Part shown: positions 1-8,668 of the stretch, piece after piece
Layout: each line of letters opens with the position of its first letter
How positions within the stretch are numbered: position 1 is the stretch's first letter
Assembly (NCBI GenBank): GCA_035591015.1
Contig: JAXIUW010134448.1
Coordinates: 1-13,262, forward strand
Source: Cephalothrix simula
Taxonomy: Eukaryota > Nemertea > Palaeonemertea > Archinemertea > Cephalotrichidae
Direction of reading: 5' to 3'
Length of the DNA: 13,262 nucleotides
Notes under the pieces: generated by a model
What the model was told of the DNA's origin: nothing
Database searches by the model: none
What the model saw: only the letters and a program-made list of their open reading frames with translations
Position numbers and translations under genes: made by a program

Positions 1-96
1 AACCATTTCTATAATATACACTACGCACTTTTTTCAATATTTACCTCTGTTACTTTTGATATTACTGTCACTGACACCGACCTATTAGCAAAATAT

Positions 97-231
97 TTAT
101 TCATATTTTTTAACGATTGTGTTCATTAAAGCTGTCGATTGGATTAAATCACCGCCTACTAGTTCACCTTCGTCATTAGTTGCTTTGTCCAGTTTAGAGG
201 TTGCAGATACAACATCACTACCTTGTTCAAC
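97..231 (-). CDS. Exon-like fragment resembling the GAIN domain of an adhesion GPCR (antisense to main gene)
   Basis: Read on the minus strand, a pyrimidine-rich acceptor (ATTTTTTAG, AG at 233-232) is followed by 44 open codons and then TAA at 99-97; the other two frames stop early. The product contains VVSATSKLDKAT, then ELVGGDLIQSTALMNTIVKK. The GDL..S..LM..IV pattern is what I associate with the helical subdomain A of GAIN domains, the autoproteolysis domain found outside the membrane in adhesion GPCRs. The cleavage-site part of a GAIN domain is not present. The exon either ends the protein at TAA or uses a weak GTTAAA donor about six codons earlier (I/V boundary). No partner exon on the minus strand was found to its right. 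It may belong to an overlapping antisense gene, or be an inverted or orphaned copy of a receptor exon. Coding nature is moderately supported; the GAIN assignment is from pattern memory only. Confidence 0.5.
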   Translation of the reverse strand, partial: VEQGSDVVSATSKLDKATNDEGELVGGDLIQSTALMNTIVKKYE

Positions 232-678
232 CTAAAAAATAATTAATTAAAATCTAAAATACTTGAAGTTAAGATAGTAAATGTATAATCTAAATGGGCC
301 TGGTGTAATCCATCTTGCACCCAAGACAATACGATTATCATCCTATTATGTACAGAGTGGATGTACCGTTGAGTATCAACATTGGTGTACATGTAATCTG
401 ACACAGATCGTTGTCCGTTGGGTACGTTGGTATATTGGTGCCATTTATACGTAGGCATATTGGCGGCATTTATTTTTTGTGGGTGGCGATCATTGGAAAC
501 GCAATGTGTTTATGAAAATGGCATGAACTTGCTATAGTTTTATTTCGTTCCCCACCTGGTCTGAAGTGGTGCCGCAAACGTATTTGAAAAAGTCTGTTTC
601 AAATAAGCGTAGGAAGCTGAAATTTTAGGACATTTCAATTTCAATCAAACACTTTATCCAAAAAATAAAAAAAATTAT
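232..678. other. Non-coding stretch, no supported gene
   Basis: No exon with good splice sites was found here. A minus-strand open frame at 243-458 has no recognisable domain. A short imperfect tandem duplication is visible at about 431-471 (TATTGGTGCCATTTAT followed by TATTGGCGGCATTTAT), which suggests low-grade repetitive sequence. Confidence 0.4.
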
Positions 679-1100
679 CGCACTAGGGGGTCCTGGGGCG
701 GCGCCAGGAGCCGCCAAAAATTGGGTTTTTTCAAATAATTTCGACATTTTGAAAAAAATTGCAAAAAAATCGGGCGCAGGGCGGAGGCGAGTGGCGCAAA
801 CTGGTTTTTAGGGATGTATGTCTTATATGGGCCACGGAGACCCTTTTGAAAAAAAAGATGGCGCCAAAAATATTGATTTTTTTCGATTTTAGAAATTTAC
901 GCCCTGTCCCTAAATGGCCCAAAATGACGCCGAAGACCCAAAAATGGGCTAAATAAGCTAAAATTGTGTCAATGATTGTTTCTACACCACAAAGGGGTAC
1001 GTCGGCGTCATTGGGCCCAAAAAAATTGATCTGAAAAATTTTTTTTGAAAATCAAAAAAAAAAATTTTTTTGGCTCCCCTGGCGTTTTGGCGCACTATAT
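679..1100. repeat. Imperfect foldback (inverted) repeat
   Basis: Two arms pair imperfectly. GGCCCAAAATGACGCCGAAG (about 916-935) pairs with GTCGGCGTCATTGGGCCC (1001-1018 or so), and CGCCAGGAGCC (about 702-712) pairs with GGCTCCCCTGGCG (1072-1084). A-rich and T-rich tracts lie between them. The left arm is longer, as if it has taken an insertion. The short open frames on both strands at 731-956 are by-products of this low-complexity sequence. It is probably a non-autonomous DNA-transposon relic lying just upstream of the 1192 exon acceptor. The ends are approximate. Confidence 0.45.
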
Positions 1101-1191
1101 TTTTGAAAACATGTGCTTAACCAAATTTACCCCCAAATAAGTTATCTGGGACCTGGCGCCTTAAAATTAATCGGTGTTTGCCTCATTTTAG

Positions 1192-1326
1192 GTCCAAAAA
1201 GAATACAAGAAAAAAGTCCGTCGTACTAATTGGTGTCCAACTTGGATACGTGTGTCATACGGTGGCCATACGGGTCTCAGTCAAAACAGCAATAATACAC
1301 CGTCACGAACTAGTTCAAATGCTGGG
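1192..1326 (+). CDS. Internal exon: juxtamembrane cytoplasmic segment of a family-B/adhesion GPCR-like protein
   Basis: The exon is 135 nt (45 codons, phase 0 at both ends) between acceptor CCTCATTTTAG and donor GGG|GTAAGT. It encodes VQKEYKKKVRRTNWCPTWIR followed by a Gly/Ser/Asn/Thr-rich stretch ending SRTSSNAG. A V-(Q/R)-K-E-Y basic amphipathic start is typical of the segment just after the seventh membrane helix (helix 8) in adhesion and secretin-family receptors, so the seven-pass region should be encoded upstream of the window. A second frame is also open over this length but gives an unconvincing protein, and only this frame joins the next exons without a stop. Receptor family membership is inferred from this short motif and the tail; latrophilin-like, CELSR/flamingo-like and secretin-type receptors all remain possible. 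Confidence 0.7.
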
Positions 1327-1536
1327 GTAAGTTTCTCGAATGTAAAAAAACTATTTTATTTGGTAACGGCAAATCTTAATAAGGTTGCTTGACGATTTTG
1401 GTTTTTGCATTAATCAAACTTAAAAATTAAGGCTACTTGTGTCTTTTCGGGCAACATATTATTATTAATTGATGGTTCGGTTTCTGTTGATGAGAATGGC
1501 TAAAAACTGCTAGAAAACCCCACATCAATTAATAAA

Positions 1537-1651
1537 ACAGTTATCTATACCTCTTTTTCATGCAACTATTAGGGCATTTATTACACTCGGGGCTGCGCCC
1601 CTCTTGCAATAAATGCCTCTTATTGCACTCAAAAATCGGTGTGATAACTGT
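1537..1651. mobile_element. Compact 115-bp palindromic MITE / hairpin element
   Basis: The ends are perfect 9-nt inverted repeats (ACAGTTATC at 1537-1545, GATAACTGT at 1643-1651). The arms continue to match inward through GGGCATTTATT (left) and AATAAATGCC (right), up to a GC-rich apex around CGGGGCTGCGCCCC. Almost the whole element can fold into one hairpin. It has no coding capacity and sits in the intron after the 1192-1326 exon. The target-site duplication is unclear because the flanks are A/T-rich (TAATAAA left, ATAATATTA right). This is a typical miniature inverted-repeat element; the family is not identified. Confidence 0.75.
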
Positions 1652-1759
1652 ATAATATTAAGACTCTGTGCATGCATGGATGGTTTATCCCCCTATAAAT
1701 CTTTCCTTATATACACACACAAATGGATGGAAAAATTGGTTGAGGCATGATTTGAGTGA

Positions 1760-2337
1760 TAGATACCCCGTCGGTTTCTCATATTAGCGGTATATAAACC
1801 CCCACAACCTGCATATCATTGGATAGCGCATGCGAAATGAGGAAACGAGATTGAAGGTTTATGTCCCTACCACTACCTGATGGAGGGCGGTGGTTAAAAT
1901 TGTCCAAACGAAATAGTCGAAAATCATCAAATTATTGATATTTTGGATTTTTGGAAAACTGTATAATACCGGCAGGAACCCCCATAAACTATCGATGAAA
2001 AAGGCATGTAAGCTGCAGTAAAATGGTGGTGGTTTCATGTCCCTTCCTCCACGTGGTGTAAAATGGCGGCTTAAAATGTTTAAATCGAGAGTTTTGGTTT
2101 TGGGGCATTTTCAGCCACCATTCTCCACCAGGTGGTGGCAGGGACTTGAAACTACCACCATTTTACTGCATTTTACTTCGCCGTTCCGTTGATGTATAGT
2201 TTATGGAGGTTCCTATTATTTTCCAAAAATCAATAATTTGCTGATTTTTGGCTATTTCTTTTGCATGCGCTTTCTAATGATGTATACAGATGTATAGGTA
2301 ATATAAATGAGAAATCGACGGGGGGCCGGGTAGCTAA
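1760..2337. mobile_element. Foldback element, copy 1 (about 580 bp palindrome)
   Basis: The two halves are imperfect inverted copies. The left terminus carries CCCCGTCGGTTTCTCAT and the right carries ATGAGAAATCGACGGGG. Inside, AGGAACCCCCATAAACTAT (from about 1975) pairs with ATAGTTTATGGAGGTTCCT (to about 2213), and CAGTAAAATGGTGGTGGTTT pairs with AAACTACCACCATTTTACTG around the centre near 2085. It has no open frame of note. It shares terminal and internal motifs with the element at 5461-5973, which marks a family of non-autonomous foldback transposons. It lies in the first intron visible in the window. Confidence 0.75.
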
Positions 2338-2498
2338 CACCAAGTCATTTGTTAATATTATGGATGTTATTACTAAATCTAGTTAATTTGGTCCGATCAC
2401 TTTCAGTAGTAATTTATAATTTATCGAATAATTTCTGTTTATACATTTATATTATATCTCCGGTATATCTTAAATAATCTGTCCTTTTCTATGAACAG

Positions 2499-2510
2499 GA
2501 CATTTTTAGT
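2499..2510 (+). CDS. Candidate 12-nt in-frame microexon (DIFS)
   Basis: A pyrimidine-containing acceptor (CTGTCCTTTTCTATGAACAG, AG at 2497-2498) is followed 12 nt later by a near-ideal donor GTAAGTAA at 2511. The intervening GACATTTTTAGT is four codons with no stop. The flanking exons (ending 1326 and starting 3924) are both phase 0, so inclusion adds four residues and skipping leaves the frame intact. Size and phase fit microexons, but such a short match can arise by chance in AT-rich intron sequence and the last exon bases (AGT) are not the usual AAG/CAG. Transcript evidence would decide. Confidence 0.3.
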
Positions 2511-2698
2511 GTAAGTAATTAATTGCATGAACTGTAGGTGATGCATGAAAGTAGTTTTGAATCTTTATCCGCTCCTAGAGTTTCCAAGCCCTTTTAGTAT
2601 GTTTTTTCCACTGTTAAAAAGTGGAAATGCTTACTTATTTTAGAGTTCTACACAACGGTCGTCCAAAATTATAAATAACTTATAGAAAAGGCTAATAG

Positions 2699-3030
2699 AT
2701 ATATAACGCTGTTTCTACAGGAAAACTCCATTTTCGAATTTGAATTTTAGCCACTTTCAATATCAGCCATGCGACTAACAGCGATCGATTTTCGGCTATT
2801 TCCGAACTCAATTTTACTACGAGTCGGATAAATCTATGGTCTAGTAGAGGCGGGAAAAGTGTCATTTTAAAATGAAGTTTTTCATAGAAAGGAATCGCAG
2901 ATGCATATGGGATGGATATGTATGGAAAGAAGAGATTTCAAACGATAAGAATCAGAAACCAAACCCCAATCACTTCGCCAAGATTTTAGTTGAAAATGGA
3001 GTTTTTCACTTTACAAATAGCGTTAGATAC
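2699..3030. mobile_element. Small element with about 37-bp terminal inverted repeats
   Basis: The left end (2700-2735) contains TAACGCTGTTTCTAC then GAAAACTCCATTTTC. The right end, read in reverse complement (3029-2992), contains TAACGCTATTTGTAA then GAAAAACTCCATTTTC. The arms agree over about 37 bp with few mismatches, and the interior does not pair. This looks like a non-autonomous DNA transposon or MITE in the intron. A 76-codon open frame starting inside its right end at 2990 is an accidental frame with no domain. Confidence 0.55.
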
Positions 3031-3923
3031 CTTGCTTGTCTCGTGTAGTCGTGTCCGCAATTTACCGTACATTTTAATTGGTAATAATAAAATTGAGCTG
3101 GTTTCTATGAGGCCGTTACACCGGACTAAGTTAGCTTTCTTCATCATAACCATCTTAGATTCTACATTTCCTCGACTAGCTAGCTGCTTCAGCTTTTCGA
3201 CTATTTTTTTGAAATTCTAAATTGTCAGGAAATCTCTTTTTAGAAGAAGCATAGCTAAATAAATGTGACTTATCTTCAAATAATACGACTAAAACTAATT
3301 AATTTTACCGGGTCCTTGTTCTTTATATTAAAAACCCGGTCGTTTTTGTCGCTTAAAATGCATCACCTTTGAATTTGATCATCGAGATTAGTGCATGAAT
3401 GTCATAGGAGTGTTCTTAAAACTACAGTGCAGCATTTGCAGCGGTCAACACGATTGTGATGATTAGTGATAAAGACGTGATATTATCGTCATGAGATAAA
3501 AGCCTCTATTAATTAGGGCCTAAAGAAACGCCTTAGATAATTGGATAATTTTAGACAATCAATATCCATTATTTAGTTCATAATAATGTACGTGATTTCT
3601 TGAGATTCCGTTTCCGATAAGTGTACTTTTTTATATAGAAATAATTAGAGACAAAATTATACTTTTTTATTTGTATAGCCAAATTCCTGTTTGTTTAAAG
3701 TTTTTTTACCAAAATTAGTTTATTTGCTTGATCGTTCATTTTTAAAGTTTTTACATGTAAATACGTAAATGCATGCTTTGTATCATCTGAAAATTTTTGT
3801 GTTTTTCTGACAATAAATGAAATATATAAAGGTTGATTCGCTCAAATTTTATTTTTGAATCCATCAACAAACTTGGTATTTGTGAAATAAAAAAATGTTA
3901 ATTTCTAATTATTATTTTTTCAG
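3031..3923. other. Intron sequence without recognised features
   Basis: AT-rich intron between the exons ending 1326 and starting 3924. The only structure noted is a small hairpin, ACCGGGT (3307-3313) with ACCCGGT (3334-3340), around an AT-rich loop. The 3' end carries the acceptor tract TTATTATTTTTTCAG. Confidence 0.6.
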
Positions 3924-4005
3924 GGTTTGGTTCGTTTCCTTAGCAACCGTCGACTACGTAAAAAGTCGTCAACTACTAGTCTACCCAAACTATCTTTCCA
4001 AGGAG
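3924..4005 (+). CDS. Internal exon of the receptor tail (basic, Ser/Thr-rich)
   Basis: The exon is 82 nt between acceptor ATTATTTTTTCAG and donor GGAG|GTAAGT. Entered in phase 0 from the 1192-1326 exon, it reads GLVRFLSNRRLRKKSSTTSL then PKLSFQG with no stop, and leaves one base (g), so the next exon must be phase 1. The 6271 exon and the candidate microexon at 5247 both meet that requirement. The segment is strongly basic (NRRLRKK) followed by a Ser/Thr run, fitting a membrane-proximal cytoplasmic region with potential phosphorylation sites. There is no known domain. Confidence 0.75.
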
Positions 4006-5246
4006 GTAAGTTGATACATTAAAATACATTAAAACTCTTTTTAAAACACGCACAGTTAAGGAACAGGCTTATGGTGCAAACCAGTTACTTATTATGGACG
4101 GACATTCTTTCTTTCTAGAATCAACAAATCAAAACATTGATCAACCAGTGTCTTCCAATATATAACTTAAGGTATTTTGCTGCCTTAAAAACGCCTATCC
4201 CCATGCTTTGGTTTGATACTAAGTCAGTGTTAGAAAACTCACGGTTTTTGTTTTAAAAATATTGCTCGGTCGTAGGGTCTTTGATAGGGCTTATTTGTTC
4301 ACTTCAGCGATGTGCTTTTTTCACGGAGCCAATGTTTCCAAGATTATTTTTATTTATTAACTTCGACATTCTTGATATTCCTTAAAATGAGTTTAGGTTT
4401 TTGATTTTAAAAGATTTTTAATAACAATTTTGGTTTTTAAGACCCCAAAAACGAAAATAACAGACAAAAGAGTGAAAACACTAAGTATTAGTATAAAGAT
4501 GTTAGTACAATCACTTAGTTCATTCTTAATTTTGGATGTTTTTTCTTGTCGAGCCTTACTTTCATAATAAAGTTTTGTAAATATTGTTTATTAATGACCA
4601 TTAATTAGTTAAAAATAGCTGTAAAATACAGTGTAGTTATTGAAGTCACTGAGGTTAAGTAATAAAATTAGAAATTGACATTTAGACCCTGTGCCGTGCC
4701 CATCCTATTTTGTTGATGTTGGCCTTGGTCAATTATAATACACTTTTTAAAATGCAGCTATTCGTCCACTTGAAAGACATTATAGTCTTTCTAGTAAAAA
4801 CATAGCAGGTTTCCTGGTAAAAGTGTGTCATAATCGAATAACATGAAGGCCCTTTTGATTTCTTAATAGCATGTTTGTTGACATTAATATATTAGAAATG
4901 AAATTAGTAGCCTGTATTTTGATTTTAAAAATTATACTTAGAGAAAAAATTTGAAATTCTATTTGATATTTTTGTTGTAGGTTTACTTTTATACAATTTC
5001 ACCACACGATGATGTTTTAAATGCTTATCATCTTAAGCACTAGATGCATGCTAAAGTTTTGTGTTTGAAATCTAATTGTACGGCATTGGTTTTCGTCGTT
5101 TTTGAGACATTAAAATGTAATAGTTCAGTACATAGAATTTAAATATAATGTCGGAAAATATAGCTAAAATTGAGTTAAGTTCAATTAACGGTGACAGTTC
5201 AATTGTTAATAACTAATTGAACTTGTATTTTTGTTAATGCTAACAG
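4006..5246. other. Intron sequence, nothing recognised
   Basis: AT-rich intron following the 3924-4005 exon. No open frame, inverted repeat or RNA gene was recognised. The last 40 bases include a plausible branch-site motif (ACTAAT near 5211) and the T-rich tract that serves the candidate microexon at 5247. Confidence 0.6.
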
Positions 5247-5267
5247 TGGATCCTCCACCAGAGAAGG
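5247..5267 (+). CDS. Candidate 21-nt cassette microexon (VDPPPEK insert)
   Basis: Acceptor TTGTATTTTTGTTAATGCTAACAG (AG at 5245-5246) and donor AGG|GTATGT (GT at 5268-5269) bracket 21 nt. With the g left by the 3924-4005 exon it reads V-D-P-P-P-E-K and again leaves a g, so it is phase 1 on both sides. Joining to 6271 works with it (FQG-VDPPPEK-VVVHND) or without it (FQG-VVVHND). Length, symmetry and a Pro-rich insert into a disordered cytoplasmic tail fit a regulated neuronal-type microexon. It is inferred from splice signals and phase alone. Confidence 0.5.
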
Positions 5268-5460
5268 GTATGTTCAAACCCCTGCCCTACATTTAAACCC
5301 TGGTTGATTCAATCAGTAGTACATGTAGTTCCTTTAAATGCCCAGAAAATGAAATTGCATGATTTAATTTGTTGATAGATCCAAAATTGATAATATTTAA
5401 TTCCTGATAGCATCATTTTATACTCAAATCTAATTTAAAAATTGATGAGGGATGGCTATA

Positions 5461-5973
5461 GATTAACTACTCGGCCCCTCGGGTTTCTCATATGAGGGTT
5501 ATATTAACCCCCATAACCTGTATATCACTGGAAAATGGTGATAGTTTCGATGGTGGTAGTATTCAAAAGAACTGGCTGCAAATCGGCTAATTCAGGCTTT
5601 TTGGTTTGAAACAAATGGGAAAAAAGAAATAGCTATACATCACTTCAAAGGGAAAGAAATAGTGTTATTTTATATTATCCGTATACTACTACTACCTGGT
5701 GGAGAGTGGAGGTTACAAATGTTCTCAAAATCAAATTCTCGATTTGAACCTTTTTAACCACCACATTTCACCAATTGGTGGTAGGGATTTTAACTACCAA
5801 CATTTAACTCGATTTTCCAGAGATTGATAGTTTATAGAAAATATTTGTTTTCCAATGTGGCGGTCGAGGCATAAAAACACCACCATTTTGCATTCTCTTC
5901 CAGTGATATAGGTTATGGGTTATTAGTCCTGTGACTAATATTGGAAACCCACGGTGGTGGCGCGTTAGTTATA
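5461..5973. mobile_element. Foldback element, copy 2 (about 510 bp)
   Basis: The left end carries CTCGGCCCCTCGGGTTTCTC and then AACCCCCATAACCTGTATA before TCACTGGA. The right end carries CCAGTGATATAGGTTATGGG, then GGAAACCCACGGTGGTGGCG. The centre has CTCGATTTGAACC and the hairpin CACCAATTGGTGGTAGG. Terminal and central motifs match the element at 1760-2337, so it is the same family. The 61-codon open frame at 5941-6126 begins in its right end and has no support as a gene. It lies in the intron directly upstream of the last exon. Confidence 0.7.
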
Positions 5974-6270
5974 ATTTATCCCTATCTCGTCCAACGTTCA
6001 TTAATATTTTTACATTACCTCGGTGATTTTTTAGGTTTAAACTTTCTATATTATTTCTCCCAACTCTTAATTGGCATCCCTTTAGTTTATTCTTCCAAAT
6101 TTAGACTTCCTATTATAATTGATTAAATAGTATCAACATTCTAATCAGAAATATTATGCTATTTTGGTTTAAAAACTTTTAGACGCTCTGCAAATTATTT
6201 TCTTCATAATTGAGCCCGTTTGAATAGGAAATAAAATACCTTTTGATAAAATTTTGTTTTTACTTTTCAG

Positions 6271-7199
6271 TTGTCGTCCATAATGATGGCATGAATCATG
6301 GAGGTGATAACCCTGTGTTCAGAGACTCCGTATACAGGAATCCGAACTCGCCTATCAGGACCGTAAATTATGGTCATGTATATGAAGAAGGCGGAATAAT
6401 TGGAGAATTATCACAAATCGATGCTTCTGTGGTCGATAGTGAAAATGTATCGGAGTATTGTCAAAATAACATGATGGGTTATAATTCGTACCAGAAAAAT
6501 AGAATTCCCTTAAACGTTCAAAACCGTTTTTCAGGGGATCTAGATCACGGTTATTTCCCGGAACCGGATCCAGAATGTTTTAAGGTAACCGATTTTAATG
6601 ACCCGCGTCTGCGCAAAGAAAGTTTTATCGATGAGCAAAACATTTTAAAGGAAGGTAAAGAGGATAATACAAATATTGTACCTACCGTGGATGAGGAAGA
6701 TTCCGATGATTCGGATGCTAAAAAATTTGACTCTGATGATTTATCATCTTTATCATCTGATAGTGATGATGATCTAAAAAAAGGACTTGAAAAGGATAAA
6801 AGCACTGATAGCCTTCCAAGATCAGTTAATGAACTCCCATTGTCACCTTCTAGGTTGACACCAGATAAAAAACACTCTAGTTTATGCTTACTGCCGACAG
6901 AGGGGAAATCTGGTAATCAGTATCAGAGCACTCCTAACCTTAAGTACCCTTTACAAACTTTAAAGCGTAAGAAAAAAGGTAAAAAAGTCAGTCCTCATTT
7001 ACAAAGCCTTCCAAATATATGCTTTGATGAAGATGCACCGGGTGATAAACGACCTCTTTTGTTAGTCGGAAGTGATACGAACTTAAAGAGGTCACCATCT
7101 GACCCTAACCATAGGTATGCTCGTCGCTCGCGAACATCAGTTTTGGTGAGTGAAAGTGAAGATGTTAAAAATGACTGTGCTTTAACTTCCGAATGTTGA
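6271..7199 (+). CDS. Last coding exon: long disordered cytoplasmic tail of an adhesion GPCR-like receptor
   Basis: The acceptor TTTTTACTTTTCAG (AG 6269-6270) opens the exon in phase 1, and the frame runs about 309 residues to TGA at 7197-7199. An in-frame ATG at 6243 lies in the intron and is not the start. The protein is hydrophilic with no membrane segment or catalytic motif. Visible parts are NPVFRDSVYRNP near the start; an acidic Ser/Asp block at 6687-6790 (EEDSDDSD, SSLSSDSDDD); two related motifs, STPNL (6927-6941) and SLPNI (7005-7019); between them a basic cluster KRKKKGKK; and an Arg-rich RYARRSR near the end. Paired S-x-PN-(L/I) motifs recall latrophilin tails, while the acidic Ser block recalls CELSR/flamingo tails. 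The C-terminus (TSEC) is not an obvious PDZ ligand. The exon is confident; the exact subfamily is open, and the protein could also be an unrelated membrane protein's tail. Confidence 0.85.
7146..7151 (+). promoter_or_regulatory. Potential internal 5' splice site within the last exon
   Basis: TTG|GTGAGT lies 51 nt before the stop codon at a codon boundary. It resembles a strong donor, so splicing from here would remove the last 17 residues. No well-matched partner exon was found: in phase 0 the acceptor at 8668 gives only four codons before a stop. Confidence 0.25.
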
Positions 7200-7229
7200 A
7201 ATCATCAGGGTGTGGAACCTTCTCAGATT

Positions 7230-7320
7230 AATAAAATACTCTGCATTTAGGAACTGTATTTGATACAGTGGATTGGATTTTAAACCTGTTGTGACGTGTG
7301 ATTTTGCCTCTGCCAATAAA
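7230..7320 (+). terminator. Poly(A) signals of the receptor gene
   Basis: AATAAA occurs at 7230-7235, 31 nt after the stop codon, and again at 7315-7320 followed by T-rich sequence. The second is the more usual distance from the stop. Further AATAAA hexamers occur in the AT-rich sequence beyond 8 kb, so longer 3' ends are possible. Confidence 0.5.
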
Positions 7321-7740
7321 AATTTTTATTATAACAATCATTAGAAAGTCTCGGTCGGGGTCTCATTAAGTGCTGATGTTAAATACGCAATAATATAAAG
7401 ATTTTTAAAATCTGAATTTTGTATATTTATATGAAAGTTTTTATGTCCAAACATTCGTCCTCAAACGTACGAATTATGAAACATGCAGCATCTTTCCCAT
7501 ATGTAGTCAGTCCATATATTTTTTTATTTATTAAGTTTTTGTCCCAATATATTTCGAGATTTCATTTTTAAATACTGTTATTGTAATCAGACATAAAAAG
7601 GCAAAAAGTATCACGCGTAAATAATAAATGTAAACTCTGTTTTTGTTGTGTATAGTTGTGCAATGTTTTAAGTGTTTTTTTTTAATTTTTTAAATCTTTT
7701 AATCAAAAATTAGCTGGTATACTGTAATGTTATTAATCAT
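7321..7740. other. AT-rich downstream region, nothing recognised
   Basis: Either an extended 3' untranslated region or intergenic DNA. T-rich tracts and ATTTA motifs are present, but no exon, RNA gene or inverted repeat was supported. Confidence 0.5.
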
Positions 7741-8180
7741 TTAATTTTAAGATATCCGAATTAAATGTCCAATTCAAATCAAATCTATGCTTTTTAATGA
7801 AATACACAGCCCGAAACCATAGAAAATTAGGGGCATAAAATATAGTGCTTTTTAAATAGGATAATATTTTACATATAGTGACCTACATGTATAGAAGCAT
7901 ACTCCTAATCTTAATCCATAAGTTGCAAATTAAGTGCTACCAGCTACAATTTAATTTTAAAACAAATCCGATTTACAATGAATGTCCAATTCACATCAAT
8001 TTACTTTTTAAATAAATTAGCTACATGTATACATTTGGCATTGAAAATTTAGGAAGATAATATGGTGCTATGTAAAAGATCCCGCATGGGGTCATACAAT
8101 ATTGTGTTTTATTTTAAGATAATATTTTTGCATAGTACTCATAATTTTTGCAAATAGCCTAAATTAATAGCAAAGGAATT
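7741..8180. repeat. Diverged tandem duplication, unit about 210 bp
   Basis: TTAATTTTAA followed by a CCGA-type motif and TGTCCAATTCA at 7741-7780 recurs at 7951-7995 (TTAATTTTAA, TGTCCAATTCAC). Later blocks also align at the same or a slightly longer offset: GAAAATTAGG...AGTGCT with GAAAATTTAGG...GGTGCT, and GATAATATTTTACATA with GATAATATTTTTGCATA. The two copies are well diverged, so this is an old duplication in the 3' flank of the receptor gene. Unit borders are approximate. Confidence 0.5.
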
Positions 8181-8668
8181 GTTTGTAATTCGATAAAAGC
8201 TTAAATAATTTGATAATAAAGAAAGTTTATAATTGAACATTTTGAAAAATTTAATTTTGATTAAGAAAAATAAATCTGTAACCTTAAAAGATTATCTATG
8301 AAAGCCTGCATGCTTTATTACTTTATCATGTATTTTAATTTAAATTTATAAATAGTTTTATCTTTTTATCCATTTTTATAAATTTTATCTGTAATGTAGT
8401 CATTGATGATACATAAATGTTACTCTAGTGTATGATGTTTTAGGGATCATTCCATTTGTGCATTGTGCTGTAGTATGCAGCTGATGTTTTTTTATAGCTC
8501 AATATTGTCAATTTTCTACGCGATCTGAATTAATTATATAATTAAGTTTGAGAGTTTCAGTTTAGGTGCTAAAACGCCACTGTCTGTTTTTTAAAACTAT
8601 TGTTCCTAGAAATCCTTTGGTTCGGACTCTATCTTAAATATATATCGGCCTTGATTCTTTTCTTGTAG
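8181..8668. other. AT-rich region, nothing recognised
   Basis: No open frame or inverted repeat was found. The last 20 bases form the pyrimidine-rich acceptor TTGATTCTTTTCTTGTAG for the candidate exon at 8669. Confidence 0.5.

Noticed and set aside
243-458. 71-codon minus-strand open frame next to the GAIN-like exon
   Set aside because: It lies upstream of the acceptor in what would be intron, contains an imperfect tandem duplication in the DNA, and has no recognisable domain.
731-956. Overlapping open frames on both strands
   Set aside because: Both fall in the foldback repeat and A/T tracts; no domain and no splice support.
2990-3220. 76-codon + strand open frame
   Set aside because: Begins inside the end of a TIR element, has no homologous motif, and lies in an intron.
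5941-6126. 61-codon + strand open frame
   Set aside because: Starts in the right end of foldback copy 2 and continues into AT-rich intron; hydrophobic only because of T-rich codons.
6551-6805. 84-codon minus-strand Ser-rich open frame
   Set aside because: Shadow of the acidic Asp/Ser block of the real + strand exon.
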